Position numbers and translations under genes: made by a program | Part shown: one piece after another, positions 27,504 to 36,632 of the stretch | Numbering within the stretch: position 1 is the stretch's first letter | How the letters are laid out: every line of letters starts with the position of its first letter | Notes under the pieces: model-generated | What the model saw: only the letters and a program-made list of their open reading frames with translations | Told to the model about the DNA's origin: nothing | The model's database searches: none | IMG/VR virus record: IMGVR_UViG_3300047409_000230 | Coordinates: 1 to 43,415 of that record | Length of the DNA stretch: 43,415 nucleotides | Strand: one strand, 5' to 3' | Source: a virus

Positions 27504-29640
27504 TCAGCGGACGGGCAGCTACGCGGACGTCGAGAAGCCCGCAGCGGTGACGATCAAAGTCCCGGACGGCATCCAGAAGTGCGTGGACCGTGGCCGCAGG
27601 CAGATGATGCTCAACGCCGCCGCCCGCCGGCTGTGCCAGCGCTTCGAGCGCGGCGACACGTTCAGCTATCTCGACATCAAGGGCCTGCTGCAGAACAAGG
27701 CCCTCGCGACGGACCCGAGGGGCGGCGGCAAGCCCCCTCACCGCAGCAGGAATCGCTACAACTTCATCCGCCCGATCGTCGAGGACAAGGTGTCAGCGGC
27801 GACGCAGCGGATCCCCGGCTACGAGGTCGACCCTTCCACCACGGACCCGGAGGACGCGGGCGGGGCGAAGCTGTCGGAGAAGGTCGCGATCTTCGGTTAC
27901 GACCAGTGGCGTTTGCGCAAGGCGACCCTGGACACGGTCAAGAGCGCCATCGGCCTCGGCGGGAGCGCAGCGGCGTTGCCGTACTTCGACCCGAACGTGG
28001 GCCCGTACACGACGCTGCATGACGGCACCGTGGTCGGGCAAGGGGAGATCAGGGTCAAGGTCTTCAACGGCAACGAGTACTACTGGGAGCCCGGCACCGA
28101 GTTTGAACTGTCGCCCTGGTGGGTGACGGAGCAGGCGCAGCCGAGCGCTCAGGTGATGCAGATCCCCGGGTACGCCGGCGGCGCCCTGAGCCCGGATGCG
28201 GCGTCGAGTGATATCCCGAACGACGCCAAGCCGGACCAGGAGCTCGTGATGGTCCGCGACTACTACGAGCGTCCGTGCCCGAAGTGGCCGAACGGACGGT
28301 GGCTGACGATCGCCAACGGTCGCGTCATCGTCGACAACCGACTCATCGACCCGACCGCCGAGTACCCGTGGCAGGACTACCCGCTGCAGGACGCGGACGG
28401 CACCGTCCTCGACGAGCCGCTCCTTCACCGCCTCGTCTACACGCACGACCCGGACGACGACGACGACCTCGGCCTGACGTGGCAGCTGATCGACTTCCAG
28501 CGGTCGGCGCAGGACTGCATCAACAAGCTGATCGAGTACAAGAACCGCGGGCTGAACCTCCAGATGCTGAGCCCCGTCAACGCCCTCATCGACCGCCCGG
28601 ACGATGTGCCGGGCGCGATCCGGTACTACAAGCCGGGCCCGAACGGCGAGAAGCCGGAGTGGGAGGACGCGCCCTCAGGCCAGATCCTGAACGGGCTGCT
28701 GCAGATCTTCAACCTGATCATCCAGCAGATGCAGTCGGTCGCCGCCTACCAGGACATCCAGGCGGACCCGAACGTCGCAGCAAGGACGGTCACGGCAGCC
28801 ATCGAGAACGCCCAGGCTCGCTGGCAGTCCTTCCTCGGTGACCTCGCCGAGTGGCACAGCCGGCTGATGCGCCACTGCCTGCTGCTGGTGTCCCGCTACT
28901 ACACGGAGCCGCGGCTGATCGAGATCCGCGGCAGGATGGGCTGGGAGAGCATCAAGGACTTCCGGGGCTCCCATCTGCTCGGGCAGACGAACGTCCGGGT
29001 GTTCCCCGGCAGCCTCGAGTACCTCAGCCGCCAGCAGATCACGGCCCGGGTTCAGTACTACGCCCAGATGGGGTGGGTGACGCCGCAGCAGGCGATGCAG
29101 GCGATCGAGGGCGGCAACATCGACAAGGTCAACGAGGGCTACCTCGAGGACGTCGCGAGAGTCAACCGGATCATCCAGCGCATCCGCGACGGGAGCATCA
29201 TGGAGATGCCCACAAGGACCCAGGAAGTCCCGGCCCTCGACCCGATGACGGGCGGGCCGGCGATGGACCCGGCCACGGGGCAGCCGTTGACGATGCCGCA
29301 GGACGTTCCGGCGTGGATGCCGGACGACTACGACAACGTCCCGGTGTGGCAGGAGAACCTCGCGCTGTGGATGAAGTCCGATGACTTCGAGCGTTCACCC
29401 GCTGAGGCGCAGGCGGTCGCGAAGATGATGTGGCAGGGCCTTCAGCGGATCGCGCAGAAGAAGGCCGCAGAGGCCGCTCAGCAGCAGATGCAGATGGCTC
29501 AGGGCCTCGGGATGCAGAACGCCGCCGCTCCCCAGGGTCCGCCCGCTCTTCCTTCGGTGCAGAACCCGAACAACCCTGACGCAAGCGCCGGGTCGAACAA
29601 CGGCCAGCCCGCCCCGCCGTCACCCGACCCGCAGCAGTAA
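27496..29640 (+). CDS. Portal protein
   Basis: ATG 27496; 714 aa, the size of large podovirus portals. Recognisable portal features are RYNFIRPIVEDKVSAATQRIPGY-type clip/stem start (about 85-110), VFNGNEYYWEPGTEF (about 190), a long helical stem region (about 380-470: LQIFNLIIQQMQSVAAYQD, then ARTVTAAIENAQARW) and a Gln/Met/Pro-rich C-terminal tail. It forms the dodecameric DNA gate at one capsid vertex and docks the terminase. It follows terL and precedes scaffold and capsid genes, the standard order. Confidence 0.8.
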   Translation: MADQRTGSYADVEKPAAVTIKVPDGIQKCVDRGRRQMMLNAAARRLCQRFERGDTFSYLDIKGLLQNKALATDPRGGGKPPHRSRNRYNFIRPIVEDKVSAATQRIPGYEVDPSTTDPEDAGGAKLSEKVAIFGYDQWRLRKATLDTVKSAIGLGGSAAALPYFDPNVGPYTTLHDGTVVGQGEIRVKVFNGNEYYWEPGTEFELSPWWVTEQAQPSAQVMQIPGYAGGALSPDAASSDIPNDAKPDQELVMVRDYYERPCPKWPNGRWLTIANGRVIVDNRLIDPTAEYPWQDYPLQDADGTVLDEPLLHRLVYTHDPDDDDDLGLTWQLIDFQRSAQDCINKLIEYKNRGLNLQMLSPVNALIDRPDDVPGAIRYYKPGPNGEKPEWEDAPSGQILNGLLQIFNLIIQQMQSVAAYQDIQADPNVAARTVTAAIENAQARWQSFLGDLAEWHSRLMRHCLLLVSRYYTEPRLIEIRGRMGWESIKDFRGSHLLGQTNVRVFPGSLEYLSRQQITARVQYYAQMGWVTPQQAMQAIEGGNIDKVNEGYLEDVARVNRIIQRIRDGSIMEMPTRTQEVPALDPMTGGPAMDPATGQPLTMPQDVPAWMPDDYDNVPVWQENLALWMKSDDFERSPAEAQAVAKMMWQGLQRIAQKKAAEAAQQQMQMAQGLGMQNAAAPQGPPALPSVQNPNNPDASAGSNNGQPAPPSPDPQQ

Positions 29641-29654
29641 CCAGCTTTCTCTCG

Positions 29655-29717
29655 CCGGACACGCCTGAAAAGGCCCCGGCATTCATCCAGTCCGGACACG
29701 CCGCCCAGCGGCCCCGG
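29655..29717 (+). repeat. Degenerate 37-38 bp duplication upstream of scaffold
   Basis: CCGGACACGCC occurs at 29655 and 29692, and GGCCCCGG at 29672 and 29710, so two blocks recur with nearly the same spacing. The 102-base gap has no gene. It may hold a duplicated promoter or RNA element for the scaffold-capsid pair; I cannot define boxes. Confidence 0.5.
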
Positions 29718-29742
29718 GAACACACAACAGGAAGGACTCGCG

Positions 29743-30507
29743 ATGAGCGAGCAGCAGGCCCCTGCTCAGCAGGACACGCCTGCGGTTGCCGGCCCCAATG
29801 AGGCGCCCGGCGCCGCCCAGGAACAGCCGCCCTATGGCGACCCGAGCGATCCGGCGGAGAAGCGATACAGCGACCTTCGGTCGTGGACGGACCGCGTTGC
29901 GCAAGAGGTTTCGGAGCTTCGTCCCTACAAGGACCAAGTGACGGAGCTTCAGCAGAAGGCGCAGTGGTACGAGCTTCTCGTCACGTCTGACGATCCGGAC
30001 ACTCGCCGGCAGGCAGCAGAAGTCCTGGGCTACGAACTCCCCGAAGAGGAGGGGTTCGAGCCCGCCGAGTACGACGACCCGACCGACTCGCTCCGCAGCG
30101 AAGTCACTGAGCTTCGTCAGCGGTACGAGCAGGATCAGCAGGCCGCACAGGAGGCCTACGAGGGGCAGGTCATCGACCAGATGAGCCGCCAGTCCCTCAA
30201 GGACCTGGACCCCAACCTCTCCGAGGAGGGTCACAACATGATCCTGGCGTACGCCATCAACGCTCTCCCCGCCGTTCAGCAGCCCCCGGGCAGCCCGGTG
30301 AGGGTTCTGCCGGACGTCAAGCAGGCCTACGAGATCTTCCAGGCCTACCAGACCGAGCAGCAGAAGCAGTGGGCGAAGACCAAGCGTGCGCCGCACGTCA
30401 TGCCCGGCGGGGTCACCGCCAACGAGGCACCCGACACCGGACACGGCCACGACTCCAGGATGAACCGCGCGTTGCGGCATCTCCAGGAGTCGGAGATGCA
30501 GGACTAG
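29743..30507 (+). CDS. Scaffolding protein
   Basis: ATG 29743 follows AGGAAGG; 254 aa. The protein is acidic and Gln/Glu-rich with disordered ends and two coiled-coil stretches (about 50-80 and 115-150: VAQEVSELRPYKDQVTELQ, LRSEVTELRQRYEQDQQ). Its C-terminus is basic-helical (MNRALRHLQESEM), as needed to bind the capsid interior. Composition plus position just before the capsid gene identify it. No protease gene is adjacent, so it may exit intact. Confidence 0.75.
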   Translation: MSEQQAPAQQDTPAVAGPNEAPGAAQEQPPYGDPSDPAEKRYSDLRSWTDRVAQEVSELRPYKDQVTELQQKAQWYELLVTSDDPDTRRQAAEVLGYELPEEEGFEPAEYDDPTDSLRSEVTELRQRYEQDQQAAQEAYEGQVIDQMSRQSLKDLDPNLSEEGHNMILAYAINALPAVQQPPGSPVRVLPDVKQAYEIFQAYQTEQQKQWAKTKRAPHVMPGGVTANEAPDTGHGHDSRMNRALRHLQESEMQD

Positions 30508-30552
30508 GCCGAGGCCGGTGGGGGCCGACAATCAACTAGGAGACCCCCTGAC

Positions 30553-31842
30553 ATGAGTACGTCAGCACTTTCGATCGCGGGAGCGGTCAAGCAGGCGTGG
30601 ACGGACGAGGAGCTGCAGGCGGAGTTCGAGAACAAGAACGGCCCGCTCTCCGCTCTCGAGACTGTCCGCGGGACCATGATCGGCTCGCAGGCCCAGGTGC
30701 CGATCCTGCAGGGCCGCGCAGGCTCGTACACCAGCGTCGGCGCCGCGGGCGGCGCGCTGAACCCGGCGACCGGCCAGCCGGTCGCGCAGGCCATCTACAC
30801 GATGCCGTACAGCTGGTTCCAGATCGAGCTGGAGACGAGCGCGCTCGTCCAGACCGGCTCGAACGCCCAGAGCACCGTGGCAGCCAAGGTGCTCGAGGTT
30901 CAGGGCGCCGTGGAGAACACCCGCCACCAGATCGCCCGTCAGATCGTGACGAACGGCGACGGCATCGTCGCCGCTGTCGGCACCGCGGCGGCGAGCACCA
31001 CGATCCCGCTCGTCGCGAAGGCGGCGGAGGGCGCCCTGTACGGCTACAGCGCCCTGCGGCGCGGGTGGCTGCCGTCCGGCAGCAGCCTCTCCGGCGGCGG
31101 GCAGTACGTCGACATCGGCACCACCGCCGACACAGACGCCCTGTCGACGGACCTGACGCAGATCGTCAGCTACAACGCATCCCCGACCGCGCCAACGATC
31201 ACGCTGTCGGCGACCACGACGGGCGCGTCCACGTCGGGCACGCACTTCGTGTACATCCGCAACCCGAACTCGACGACGGCGAGCAACCCGGAGCTCAACG
31301 GTCTCCGGCAGATCATCGGCACCGGCACGTTCGGCGGCATCAACCCCGCCTCGGCCGGCAACGAGTTCTTCCAGGCCGCCACGCGCGACACCACGACCAC
31401 CACGTTCAGTCTCGACCTGGCGCTCAGCCTGCAGGCCGGTGTGCTGCAGAACGGCGGGTCGCTGGACGGCATGGAGATCTGGACGGGCGTCCGCCAGCAG
31501 CAGAACTTCTACGCTCTGCTGCAGCAGAAGGTCCAGTTCCCCGGCGAGATGAACATGCAGGCCGGTGACGTCACCAAGCCGAAGTGGAACAACATGGGCC
31601 TCAGGGTGTTCCCGGACATCCTGGACTCCGACTGGTTCATGATCAACAAGCCGGACCTCGTGAAGGTCGTCGGCAACATCGACAAGCCCACCTGGGCGTC
31701 GGACATCGCCGGTCACGGTGACGGGAAGTCCGGGATGCCGTGGCGTCAGGGCTTCACGTCGTTCGTGGACGCCTGCGTGTACCCGATCAATATCGGGGCG
31801 CGTCGCAGGAACACCATGGCGGCTGCTACCGCGCTGACCTGA
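30553..31842 (+). CDS. Major capsid protein
   Basis: ATG 30553 is preceded by AGGAG; 429 aa, normal for HK97/P22-type capsid proteins. An N-terminal helix (AWTDEELQAEFENKNG) leads into a beta-rich body with IPLVAKAAEGALYGYSALRR, an inserted domain (about 190-270, Thr/Ser/Asn-rich) and a C-terminal strand (WMNNMGL... to DACVYPINIGARRRN). It forms the icosahedral shell. It follows the scaffold gene, and a hairpin terminator follows it, which would boost its mRNA relative to downstream genes. Assignment rests on position, size and pattern. Confidence 0.75.
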   Translation: MSTSALSIAGAVKQAWTDEELQAEFENKNGPLSALETVRGTMIGSQAQVPILQGRAGSYTSVGAAGGALNPATGQPVAQAIYTMPYSWFQIELETSALVQTGSNAQSTVAAKVLEVQGAVENTRHQIARQIVTNGDGIVAAVGTAAASTTIPLVAKAAEGALYGYSALRRGWLPSGSSLSGGGQYVDIGTTADTDALSTDLTQIVSYNASPTAPTITLSATTTGASTSGTHFVYIRNPNSTTASNPELNGLRQIIGTGTFGGINPASAGNEFFQAATRDTTTTTFSLDLALSLQAGVLQNGGSLDGMEIWTGVRQQQNFYALLQQKVQFPGEMNMQAGDVTKPKWNNMGLRVFPDILDSDWFMINKPDLVKVVGNIDKPTWASDIAGHGDGKSGMPWRQGFTSFVDACVYPINIGARRRNTMAAATALT

Positions 31843-31863
31843 TCCACCCGATTCACCCGACAA

Positions 31864-31901
31864 GGAACGCCCGGGCCGGTGCAAGGCCGGCCGGGCGTTC
31901 C
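31864..31901 (+). terminator. Hairpin terminator after the capsid gene
   Basis: GGAACGCCCGG-G-CCGG pairs with CCGGCCGGGCGTTCC, a 15-bp stem with one bulged G and a short loop. GTCTGG follows, so there is no U-run. It is probably a partial terminator or a 3' end protector separating capsid from tail genes. Confidence 0.75.
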
Positions 31902-31921
31902 GTCTGGCTACCCGGAGAACC

Positions 31922-32455
31922 ATGTACCTACCGCCGCACGTCATCGCTCAGCAGCGTGAGGAGTACCACGCCGCGATCCTGCGCAACGTCACCGTGGAAG
32001 ACCCGCGGGCGCGCGAGTTCACGGACAAGCTGCAGAGCATCTCGCCGGACATGTTCATGGTGAAGGCGCACAACACCATCTTCGACGCGGTGCCCCTGCG
32101 ACCCGGCTTCTACCACATCCTGGTCCGCAACCAGGACGCGCCGATGTCGGTCATCACGATCACCGACGGCGGCGATTACGCGGAACCGGACAGCCGCGTC
32201 TTCACGCAGCTCGGGCTCATGAACATGCGCGAGAGCCGCGTTCAGCATCGCCTCGTGGAGCGTGACCGGGAGGAGCAGAAGGCCGTCGAGAAGGAGAACG
32301 AGGACTCCAAGCGCCGCCGGCTCGAGATTGCGCGGGAGGTCGTCAACTCGGCCACCCGGGCGCAGGTGAGCATGGACCGCACGATCCCGTGGACACAGTC
32401 ATCTGACGGTCGACGCGGAGCTGGCGGAGGGGGTGGCCGACATCAACCTGGGTGA
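31922..32455 (+). CDS. Head or connector protein, unknown
   Basis: ATG 31922; 177 aa. The N-terminal half (about 1-90) is a mixed alpha/beta domain (FDAVPLRPGFYHILVRNQ, SVITITDGGDYAEPD). A charged helix follows (VERDREEQKAVEKENEDSKRR), then a Gly-rich tail translated through the next gene's start region (23-base overlap). Position between capsid and adaptor suggests a head-completion role. Not recognised. Confidence 0.6.
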   Translation: MYLPPHVIAQQREEYHAAILRNVTVEDPRAREFTDKLQSISPDMFMVKAHNTIFDAVPLRPGFYHILVRNQDAPMSVITITDGGDYAEPDSRVFTQLGLMNMRESRVQHRLVERDREEQKAVEKENEDSKRRRLEIAREVVNSATRAQVSMDRTIPWTQSSDGRRGAGGGGGRHQPG

Positions 32456-33035
32456 CGCACAGAACGAGCTCGCCGCGAGGGGCTTCGACTATCTGCCGAC
32501 GTCCCGGATGACGATCATGCTCAACCGGGCGCTCACCGACTTCGGCGACTACTACAACTGGCCGTGGCTGCGCAAGACCGCCTCCGGCACCGCGCCGTTG
32601 ACGATCACTGACCTGAAGTACGTGCTGAAGGTCTTCGACCAGACCGGCAGCGAACTGTTCGGGATGAGCGACTTCGCTGACGTGGACGTCACCCAGACCG
32701 GCACCCCGGACTCCTGGTGGATCGACGACACGTCGGGCAGTCCCGTCATGGTCGCCTACCCGGTCGGGACCGTCACGTTCAGCATCCGGTACATCGCCGA
32801 AGCGCCGCTCCTCAGCGCCTCGACCGACACGCCCCTGGTGCCCGCTCGCTATCACCCGCTGTGGGTGGACCTGGCGGTCATCCGCGCCTACCTCGACTCG
32901 GACAATTTCGCGGCAGCGTCCGCATTGAGACAGGACACCGAGGCGGCGTTGCAACGGCTGGTGGAGCGCTACGAGACCCGCAACCGCATGAACTCCCAGT
33001 GGATCATGGTCCGCGCCGGGTCCGAGGACGACTGA
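32433..33035 (+). CDS. Head-tail adaptor (P22 gp4 / T7 gp11-like)
   Basis: GTG 32433 lies behind GGCGGAGG; 200 aa. It starts NLGDAQNELAARGF and continues with TDFGDYYNWPWLRKTASG, the helix-and-Trp pattern typical of short-tail adaptor proteins, and ends with a helical bundle (LRQDTEAALQRLVERYETR). These proteins form a ring under the portal and seat the tail hub. The next gene, a hub-like protein, is three bases away. The similarity is recalled rather than computed. Confidence 0.7.
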   Translation: MADINLGDAQNELAARGFDYLPTSRMTIMLNRALTDFGDYYNWPWLRKTASGTAPLTITDLKYVLKVFDQTGSELFGMSDFADVDVTQTGTPDSWWIDDTSGSPVMVAYPVGTVTFSIRYIAEAPLLSASTDTPLVPARYHPLWVDLAVIRAYLDSDNFAAASALRQDTEAALQRLVERYETRNRMNSQWIMVRAGSEDD

Positions 33036-33038
33036 GAA

Positions 33039-34691
33039 GTGGCTCAGGCGTACGTCAACGGCTACCAGCCGTTCGCGTTCGACGACTTCTCCGGCGGCCT
33101 GAACCTCCGCGACAAGAGCGACGTCGTCACCGACAAAGAAGCCATCGACCTGCTGAACGTCACGTTCACCGAACGTGGCGCCATCCGCCAGCGCGACGGA
33201 TGGGCGGATCTCACTACCGCTGATCTCACCAACCGCGTCGACAGCCTCAGCCCCTTCTACACCGCCAGCGGCACCCGGCATCTCATCGCCGGATGCGGCA
33301 CCAGGCTCGAGGCGCTCAGCACCGCCGGCGCCGTCGTAGCGTCGAAGACCGGGCTGGCGGGCGGTCCTTACTCGTTTGCCCGGTTCGCGGACCCCGGCCA
33401 CGAGTACATCTACGCCGCCAACGGCGCCGACACGCTGCAGCGCTGGGACGGCTCCGCATGGGCCGCACCGACAGCGACCGTCAACGGCACCGCTGCCAGC
33501 GCGATGCCGAAAGCGGGAAGCGTCACCGTCACCGCCGCGCTGCCCGGCACCGCGTCCGGGACGAATGCCGCCAACCGGCTGATCGCGACTGCGTTCGGTA
33601 CCCAGGCCACCGCCGGGCCCGGGGGCACCGCCACCACTCCCAGCCGCGTGTACTTCTCCAACGCCGGCCAGCCCGAGGTGTGGGAGACCGACGGCACCAG
33701 CGGGCGTGGCCGGAACTTCCTCGATCTCACCCCCGGCGACGGCGAGCAGATCATGGCCGCTGTCACCTGGCGCGAGCTCGTCTTCGTCTTCAAGGAGACG
33801 AAGTTTTTCGTCATGTGGGGCGAATCCACCGCCGCGGACGGCACCCCGGTGTTCAACTTCCGGGAGGTCGTCAACAGCACCGGCCTCGCGTCCAAGCAGG
33901 CCGTGTGCGTCGGCCGCGACGGCGTGTACTTCTTCAACCGCCGCGGCGTCTACCAGACCAACGGCGGGGACCCGGTACTCCTCTCCGACAAGATGCGGCC
34001 CCTCTGGACAGGCGACCTCGACGTCTACTACCAGGGATCCGCAATCAACTTCGCGCAGATCGGATTGGTCCGGCTCGCGTGGCTGAACGAGCAGCTGTTC
34101 GTCGCGGTCCCCACCGGCACCAGCACCTTCAACGACCGGCTGCTCGTCTACGACACGCAGCATCAGTGGTGGACCGTCTACGACATCGCTGCCTCCGCGC
34201 TCGCGCCGTTCCGCCGCGTCGATGTCGACGAGCTCCATCACGGGTTCGCGACCGGCGCTAACCGGGTCGGGCACACCAACCCCGGCTCCCGACTGGACCG
34301 CACGAGTACCGCCATCACCTCGAGGTGGAGGTCCGGATGGTCGGACTACGGCCAGCCCGTCCAGAAGGACTTCCGGGAGATGAAGGTGTGGGGCGCCGGC
34401 GCCGCGACCGTCAGTTTCTCCATTGACTTCCAGGGCGCGCAGACCGATAGCCGCAACGCCCTGTTCGGTGTCACGACCACCTGGCCGACCGGTGGGACGT
34501 GGGCGGACTGGATCGCTTCCAACGGCGGTGTGTGGCCCGGCGGCGGCCAGATCGCGGACGTCATGGTCCGTCGCGCCGTCCGGGGCACGGCGTTCTCCAC
34601 CCAGTTCTCGAACAGTCCCACGTTCGGGACCTGGGCCATCCATCGTGTCGTACGGAACCTTCGCGAGACCAGAGGAGCATCGGTCAGATGA
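33039..34691 (+). CDS. Tail hub / nozzle-like protein
   Basis: GTG 33039; 550 aa. It opens FDDFSGGLNLRDKSDVV and INLLNVTFTERGAIRQRDGW-type residues, the characteristic start of P22 gp10- and T7 gp12-like hub proteins, followed by repeated beta-propeller-like blades (YIYAANGADTLQRWDGS, RVYFSNAGQPEVWETDG, GVYFFNRRGVYQTNGGD, VAVPTGTSTFNDRLLVYD). It closes the tail tube and holds fibres. The position after the adaptor supports this. Overlaps the next start (ATGA). Confidence 0.75.
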   Translation: MAQAYVNGYQPFAFDDFSGGLNLRDKSDVVTDKEAIDLLNVTFTERGAIRQRDGWADLTTADLTNRVDSLSPFYTASGTRHLIAGCGTRLEALSTAGAVVASKTGLAGGPYSFARFADPGHEYIYAANGADTLQRWDGSAWAAPTATVNGTAASAMPKAGSVTVTAALPGTASGTNAANRLIATAFGTQATAGPGGTATTPSRVYFSNAGQPEVWETDGTSGRGRNFLDLTPGDGEQIMAAVTWRELVFVFKETKFFVMWGESTAADGTPVFNFREVVNSTGLASKQAVCVGRDGVYFFNRRGVYQTNGGDPVLLSDKMRPLWTGDLDVYYQGSAINFAQIGLVRLAWLNEQLFVAVPTGTSTFNDRLLVYDTQHQWWTVYDIAASALAPFRRVDVDELHHGFATGANRVGHTNPGSRLDRTSTAITSRWRSGWSDYGQPVQKDFREMKVWGAGAATVSFSIDFQGAQTDSRNALFGVTTTWPTGGTWADWIASNGGVWPGGGQIADVMVRRAVRGTAFSTQFSNSPTFGTWAIHRVVRNLRETRGASVR

Positions 34692-35341
34692 CGAACTTCA
34701 ACTTCTCGACCGGCAACCCGGCGAACCTGGTCGGCGGCGGCGGCGCGAACATGACCGACATCGGCGGGGCGTTCACCGACCTGCGGTCGTTCCTCAACGG
34801 CGGGTCGATGGACGAGACGAACGTCCCGAACCTCACGGCGGCGTTCACGACCTGGAAGAGTCTCGGGAACACGCAACGCGCCGCCCAGTTCATTCCGGCC
34901 AGCCCATCGCCGAGCCTGGTGCCCCCGCTGACGTTCCCGCCCGCCAGCCCGATCGTCACGGGCACCGGCAACGGAGACATCTGCTGTTTCTACATCGACC
35001 CGGCGGACTTCAACGCGAACGTGCGCACCACGCAATGCCGGATGCGCGTGACCTGCAACGTCGGCGGCACCGCACCAGGCGTGACGCTCACATGCTTCCT
35101 GATCGCTGTCACGGCCGGTGGCTCCGGGGCGGGCGCCGGCGCGAGCGTGGTCACCGGCGCGGCACAAGGCACCAGCGTGGCGTTCGCGAGCCCGGGCGCG
35201 AACACGAGCACGAAGACCGACCAGACAGCGTTCGCTATGCCCGCAGCGGGCCGCTACGCCTATCAGGTGAACTTGTCGGGGGCCCCGGCGGCGAGCAGCA
35301 TCACCGACCTGATAATCGAATTGCAGTTCCGTCAGGCGTAG
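34688..35341 (+). CDS. Virion protein, probable tail component
   Basis: ATG 34688 overlaps the hub stop; 217 aa. Gly/Ala/Thr-rich with a beta-type C-terminal domain (about 95-215: DICCFYIDPADFNANV, CRMRVTCNVGGTAPGV, YAYQVNLSGAPAASSITD). Four Cys lie in that domain. It has no enzymatic motif. Likely a fibre or hub-attached protein; inferred from position. Confidence 0.6.
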   Translation: MTNFNFSTGNPANLVGGGGANMTDIGGAFTDLRSFLNGGSMDETNVPNLTAAFTTWKSLGNTQRAAQFIPASPSPSLVPPLTFPPASPIVTGTGNGDICCFYIDPADFNANVRTTQCRMRVTCNVGGTAPGVTLTCFLIAVTAGGSGAGAGASVVTGAAQGTSVAFASPGANTSTKTDQTAFAMPAAGRYAYQVNLSGAPAASSITDLIIELQFRQA

Positions 35342-36307
35342 ATGACGCTCCCGCTCGAGCTCGGCGGCATCCATGACCCGATGGTCCGTCGGGCGTTCGA
35401 GACGTTGTCCCAGCAGTTCCCGATCGTTGTCACGGGCGGCGGTGGTGGCGGGGCACCGTCCGGGCCCGCGGGCGGGGACCTTGGATCCACCTACCCGAAC
35501 CCGACCGTCGTCAAGGCCCAGTCGGGGTTCACCGTCGGCGGTGTCGGAGTCATCCTCTCCACGGACCCGTCAGTCACGAACGCCCGTACCCCGACCGCGC
35601 ATCACGCCACCCACGAGCCGGGCGGTACCGATGCGATGGCCGTGGATGCGGCAGCGGCCACGGGCTCGCTCAGGACCATCGGCACCGGTGCTCTTCAGGC
35701 GGCGGCAGGGAACGACTCCCGGCTCTCCGACGCCCGAACCCCAACAGCGCATCACACGACGCACGAGCCCGGCGGGTCGGACGCCATGGCAGTCGACGCT
35801 GTAGCAGCGACCGGTTCGCTCAGGACACTTGGCACCGGGGCGGCGCAGGCACTTCCAGGTAACCACGTCTCAACGACGAACGCTAGGACACCGACCGCGC
35901 ACGCCACTACGCATCAGCCGGGCGGTTCGGACCCGATGGCCGTGGACGCTGTGGCCGCCACGGGCTCATTGCGGACACTTGGGACGGGGGCGCAGCAGGC
36001 AGCGGCAGGCAACGACAGCAGGCTCAGCGACGCCCGGACGCCGACGGCGCATCAGTCGACGCATCAGTCCGGCAACAGCGATGCGCTGACCGGCAACCTC
36101 GACGCGACCGCCCGTCACAACATCTCGAAGGCCGGGACGCTCATCGGTACTCGCCGCGGGCTGAACCTGATCGAAGGCACGAACGTCACGATGACGGTCG
36201 CGGACAACGCCGGCAGCGAACGCGTGGACGTGACAATCAACGCAGCGGCAGGCGGGGGTGGAACGGCGGATACGTTCGCTACCCGGCTGCGGTGGATGAC
36301 GGACTGA
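35342..36307 (+). CDS. Tail fibre with 50-residue repeats
   Basis: ATG 35342 directly follows the previous stop; 321 aa. A short N-terminal helix and a Gly-rich hinge (GGGGGAPSGPAGGDLGST) are followed by three and a half near-identical 50-residue repeats, each with ARTPTAHHATHEPGG, SDAMAVDA and GSLRTIGTGA elements. The His/Thr/Gly-rich units are typical of trimeric fibre shafts. A beta C-terminal part (TLIGTRRGLNLIEGTNV, ADNAGSERVDVTINA) may be the tip. It probably contacts the host surface. Confidence 0.75.
   Translation: MTLPLELGGIHDPMVRRAFETLSQQFPIVVTGGGGGGAPSGPAGGDLGSTYPNPTVVKAQSGFTVGGVGVILSTDPSVTNARTPTAHHATHEPGGTDAMAVDAAAATGSLRTIGTGALQAAAGNDSRLSDARTPTAHHTTHEPGGSDAMAVDAVAATGSLRTLGTGAAQALPGNHVSTTNARTPTAHATTHQPGGSDPMAVDAVAATGSLRTLGTGAQQAAAGNDSRLSDARTPTAHQSTHQSGNSDALTGNLDATARHNISKAGTLIGTRRGLNLIEGTNVTMTVADNAGSERVDVTINAAAGGGGTADTFATRLRWMTD
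35582..36094 (+). repeat. 150-bp in-frame tandem repeats in the fibre gene
   Basis: Equivalent codons recur at exactly 35582, 35732, 35882 and 36032, a constant 150-base period; the fourth unit is partial (to about 36094). The copies differ mainly by synonymous changes. Such repeats expand or contract by recombination and change shaft length. Confidence 0.85.
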
Positions 36308-36308
36308 G

Positions 36309-36632
36309 ATGGCGACCGATACCGCCAAACGGCTCATGGGGCCCGCGCTGCTTACCGGATCCGCTGCCACCGTCTACACGGTCCCAGCCTCGACGACCAC
36401 CGTCCTACGCAACATTCACGTCTGCAACGAGACCGGTACGGCGGCGACGCTGACGATGAGCATCGGCACCGACGGCGCCGGGAAGCGGCTGTTCATGGCG
36501 TTCAGCGTGGCCGCGAACGACGTGCTCGACTGGTCGGGCGCGATCGTGATGGCCGCCGCCGAAGTCATCCAGGCGTTCTCCGGAACGGCGAGCGCCCTGA
36601 CCCTCACCGTGAGCGGTGTGGAGACAGCCTGA
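36309..36632 (+). CDS. Small virion protein, beta-rich
   Basis: ATG 36309; 107 aa. It is beta-rich (ALLTGSAATVYTVPASTTT, NIHVCNETGTAATLTMSIG, SALTLTVSGVE), a pattern common to small phage structural proteins near fibre genes. It shares one base with the next ATG. No precise role is assigned. Confidence 0.6.
   Translation: MATDTAKRLMGPALLTGSAATVYTVPASTTTVLRNIHVCNETGTAATLTMSIGTDGAGKRLFMAFSVAANDVLDWSGAIVMAAAEVIQAFSGTASALTLTVSGVETA

Noticed and set aside
30562-31944. 460-codon minus-strand frame opposite the capsid gene
   Set aside because: Shadow of the capsid gene; Arg/Gly/Val/Asp-rich low-quality product crossing the hairpin at 31864-31901.
32343-34643. 766-codon open frame on the minus strand
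   Set aside because: It mirrors the adaptor and tail-hub genes; its long openness follows from G/C-rich third positions of the plus-strand codons. The predicted protein is Arg/Gly/Val-rich with no recognisable domain.
33039-36307. Tape measure and frameshifted tail-assembly chaperones
   Set aside because: No long coiled-coil tape-measure gene and no slippery overlapping pair upstream of one; the gene set fits a short tail instead.
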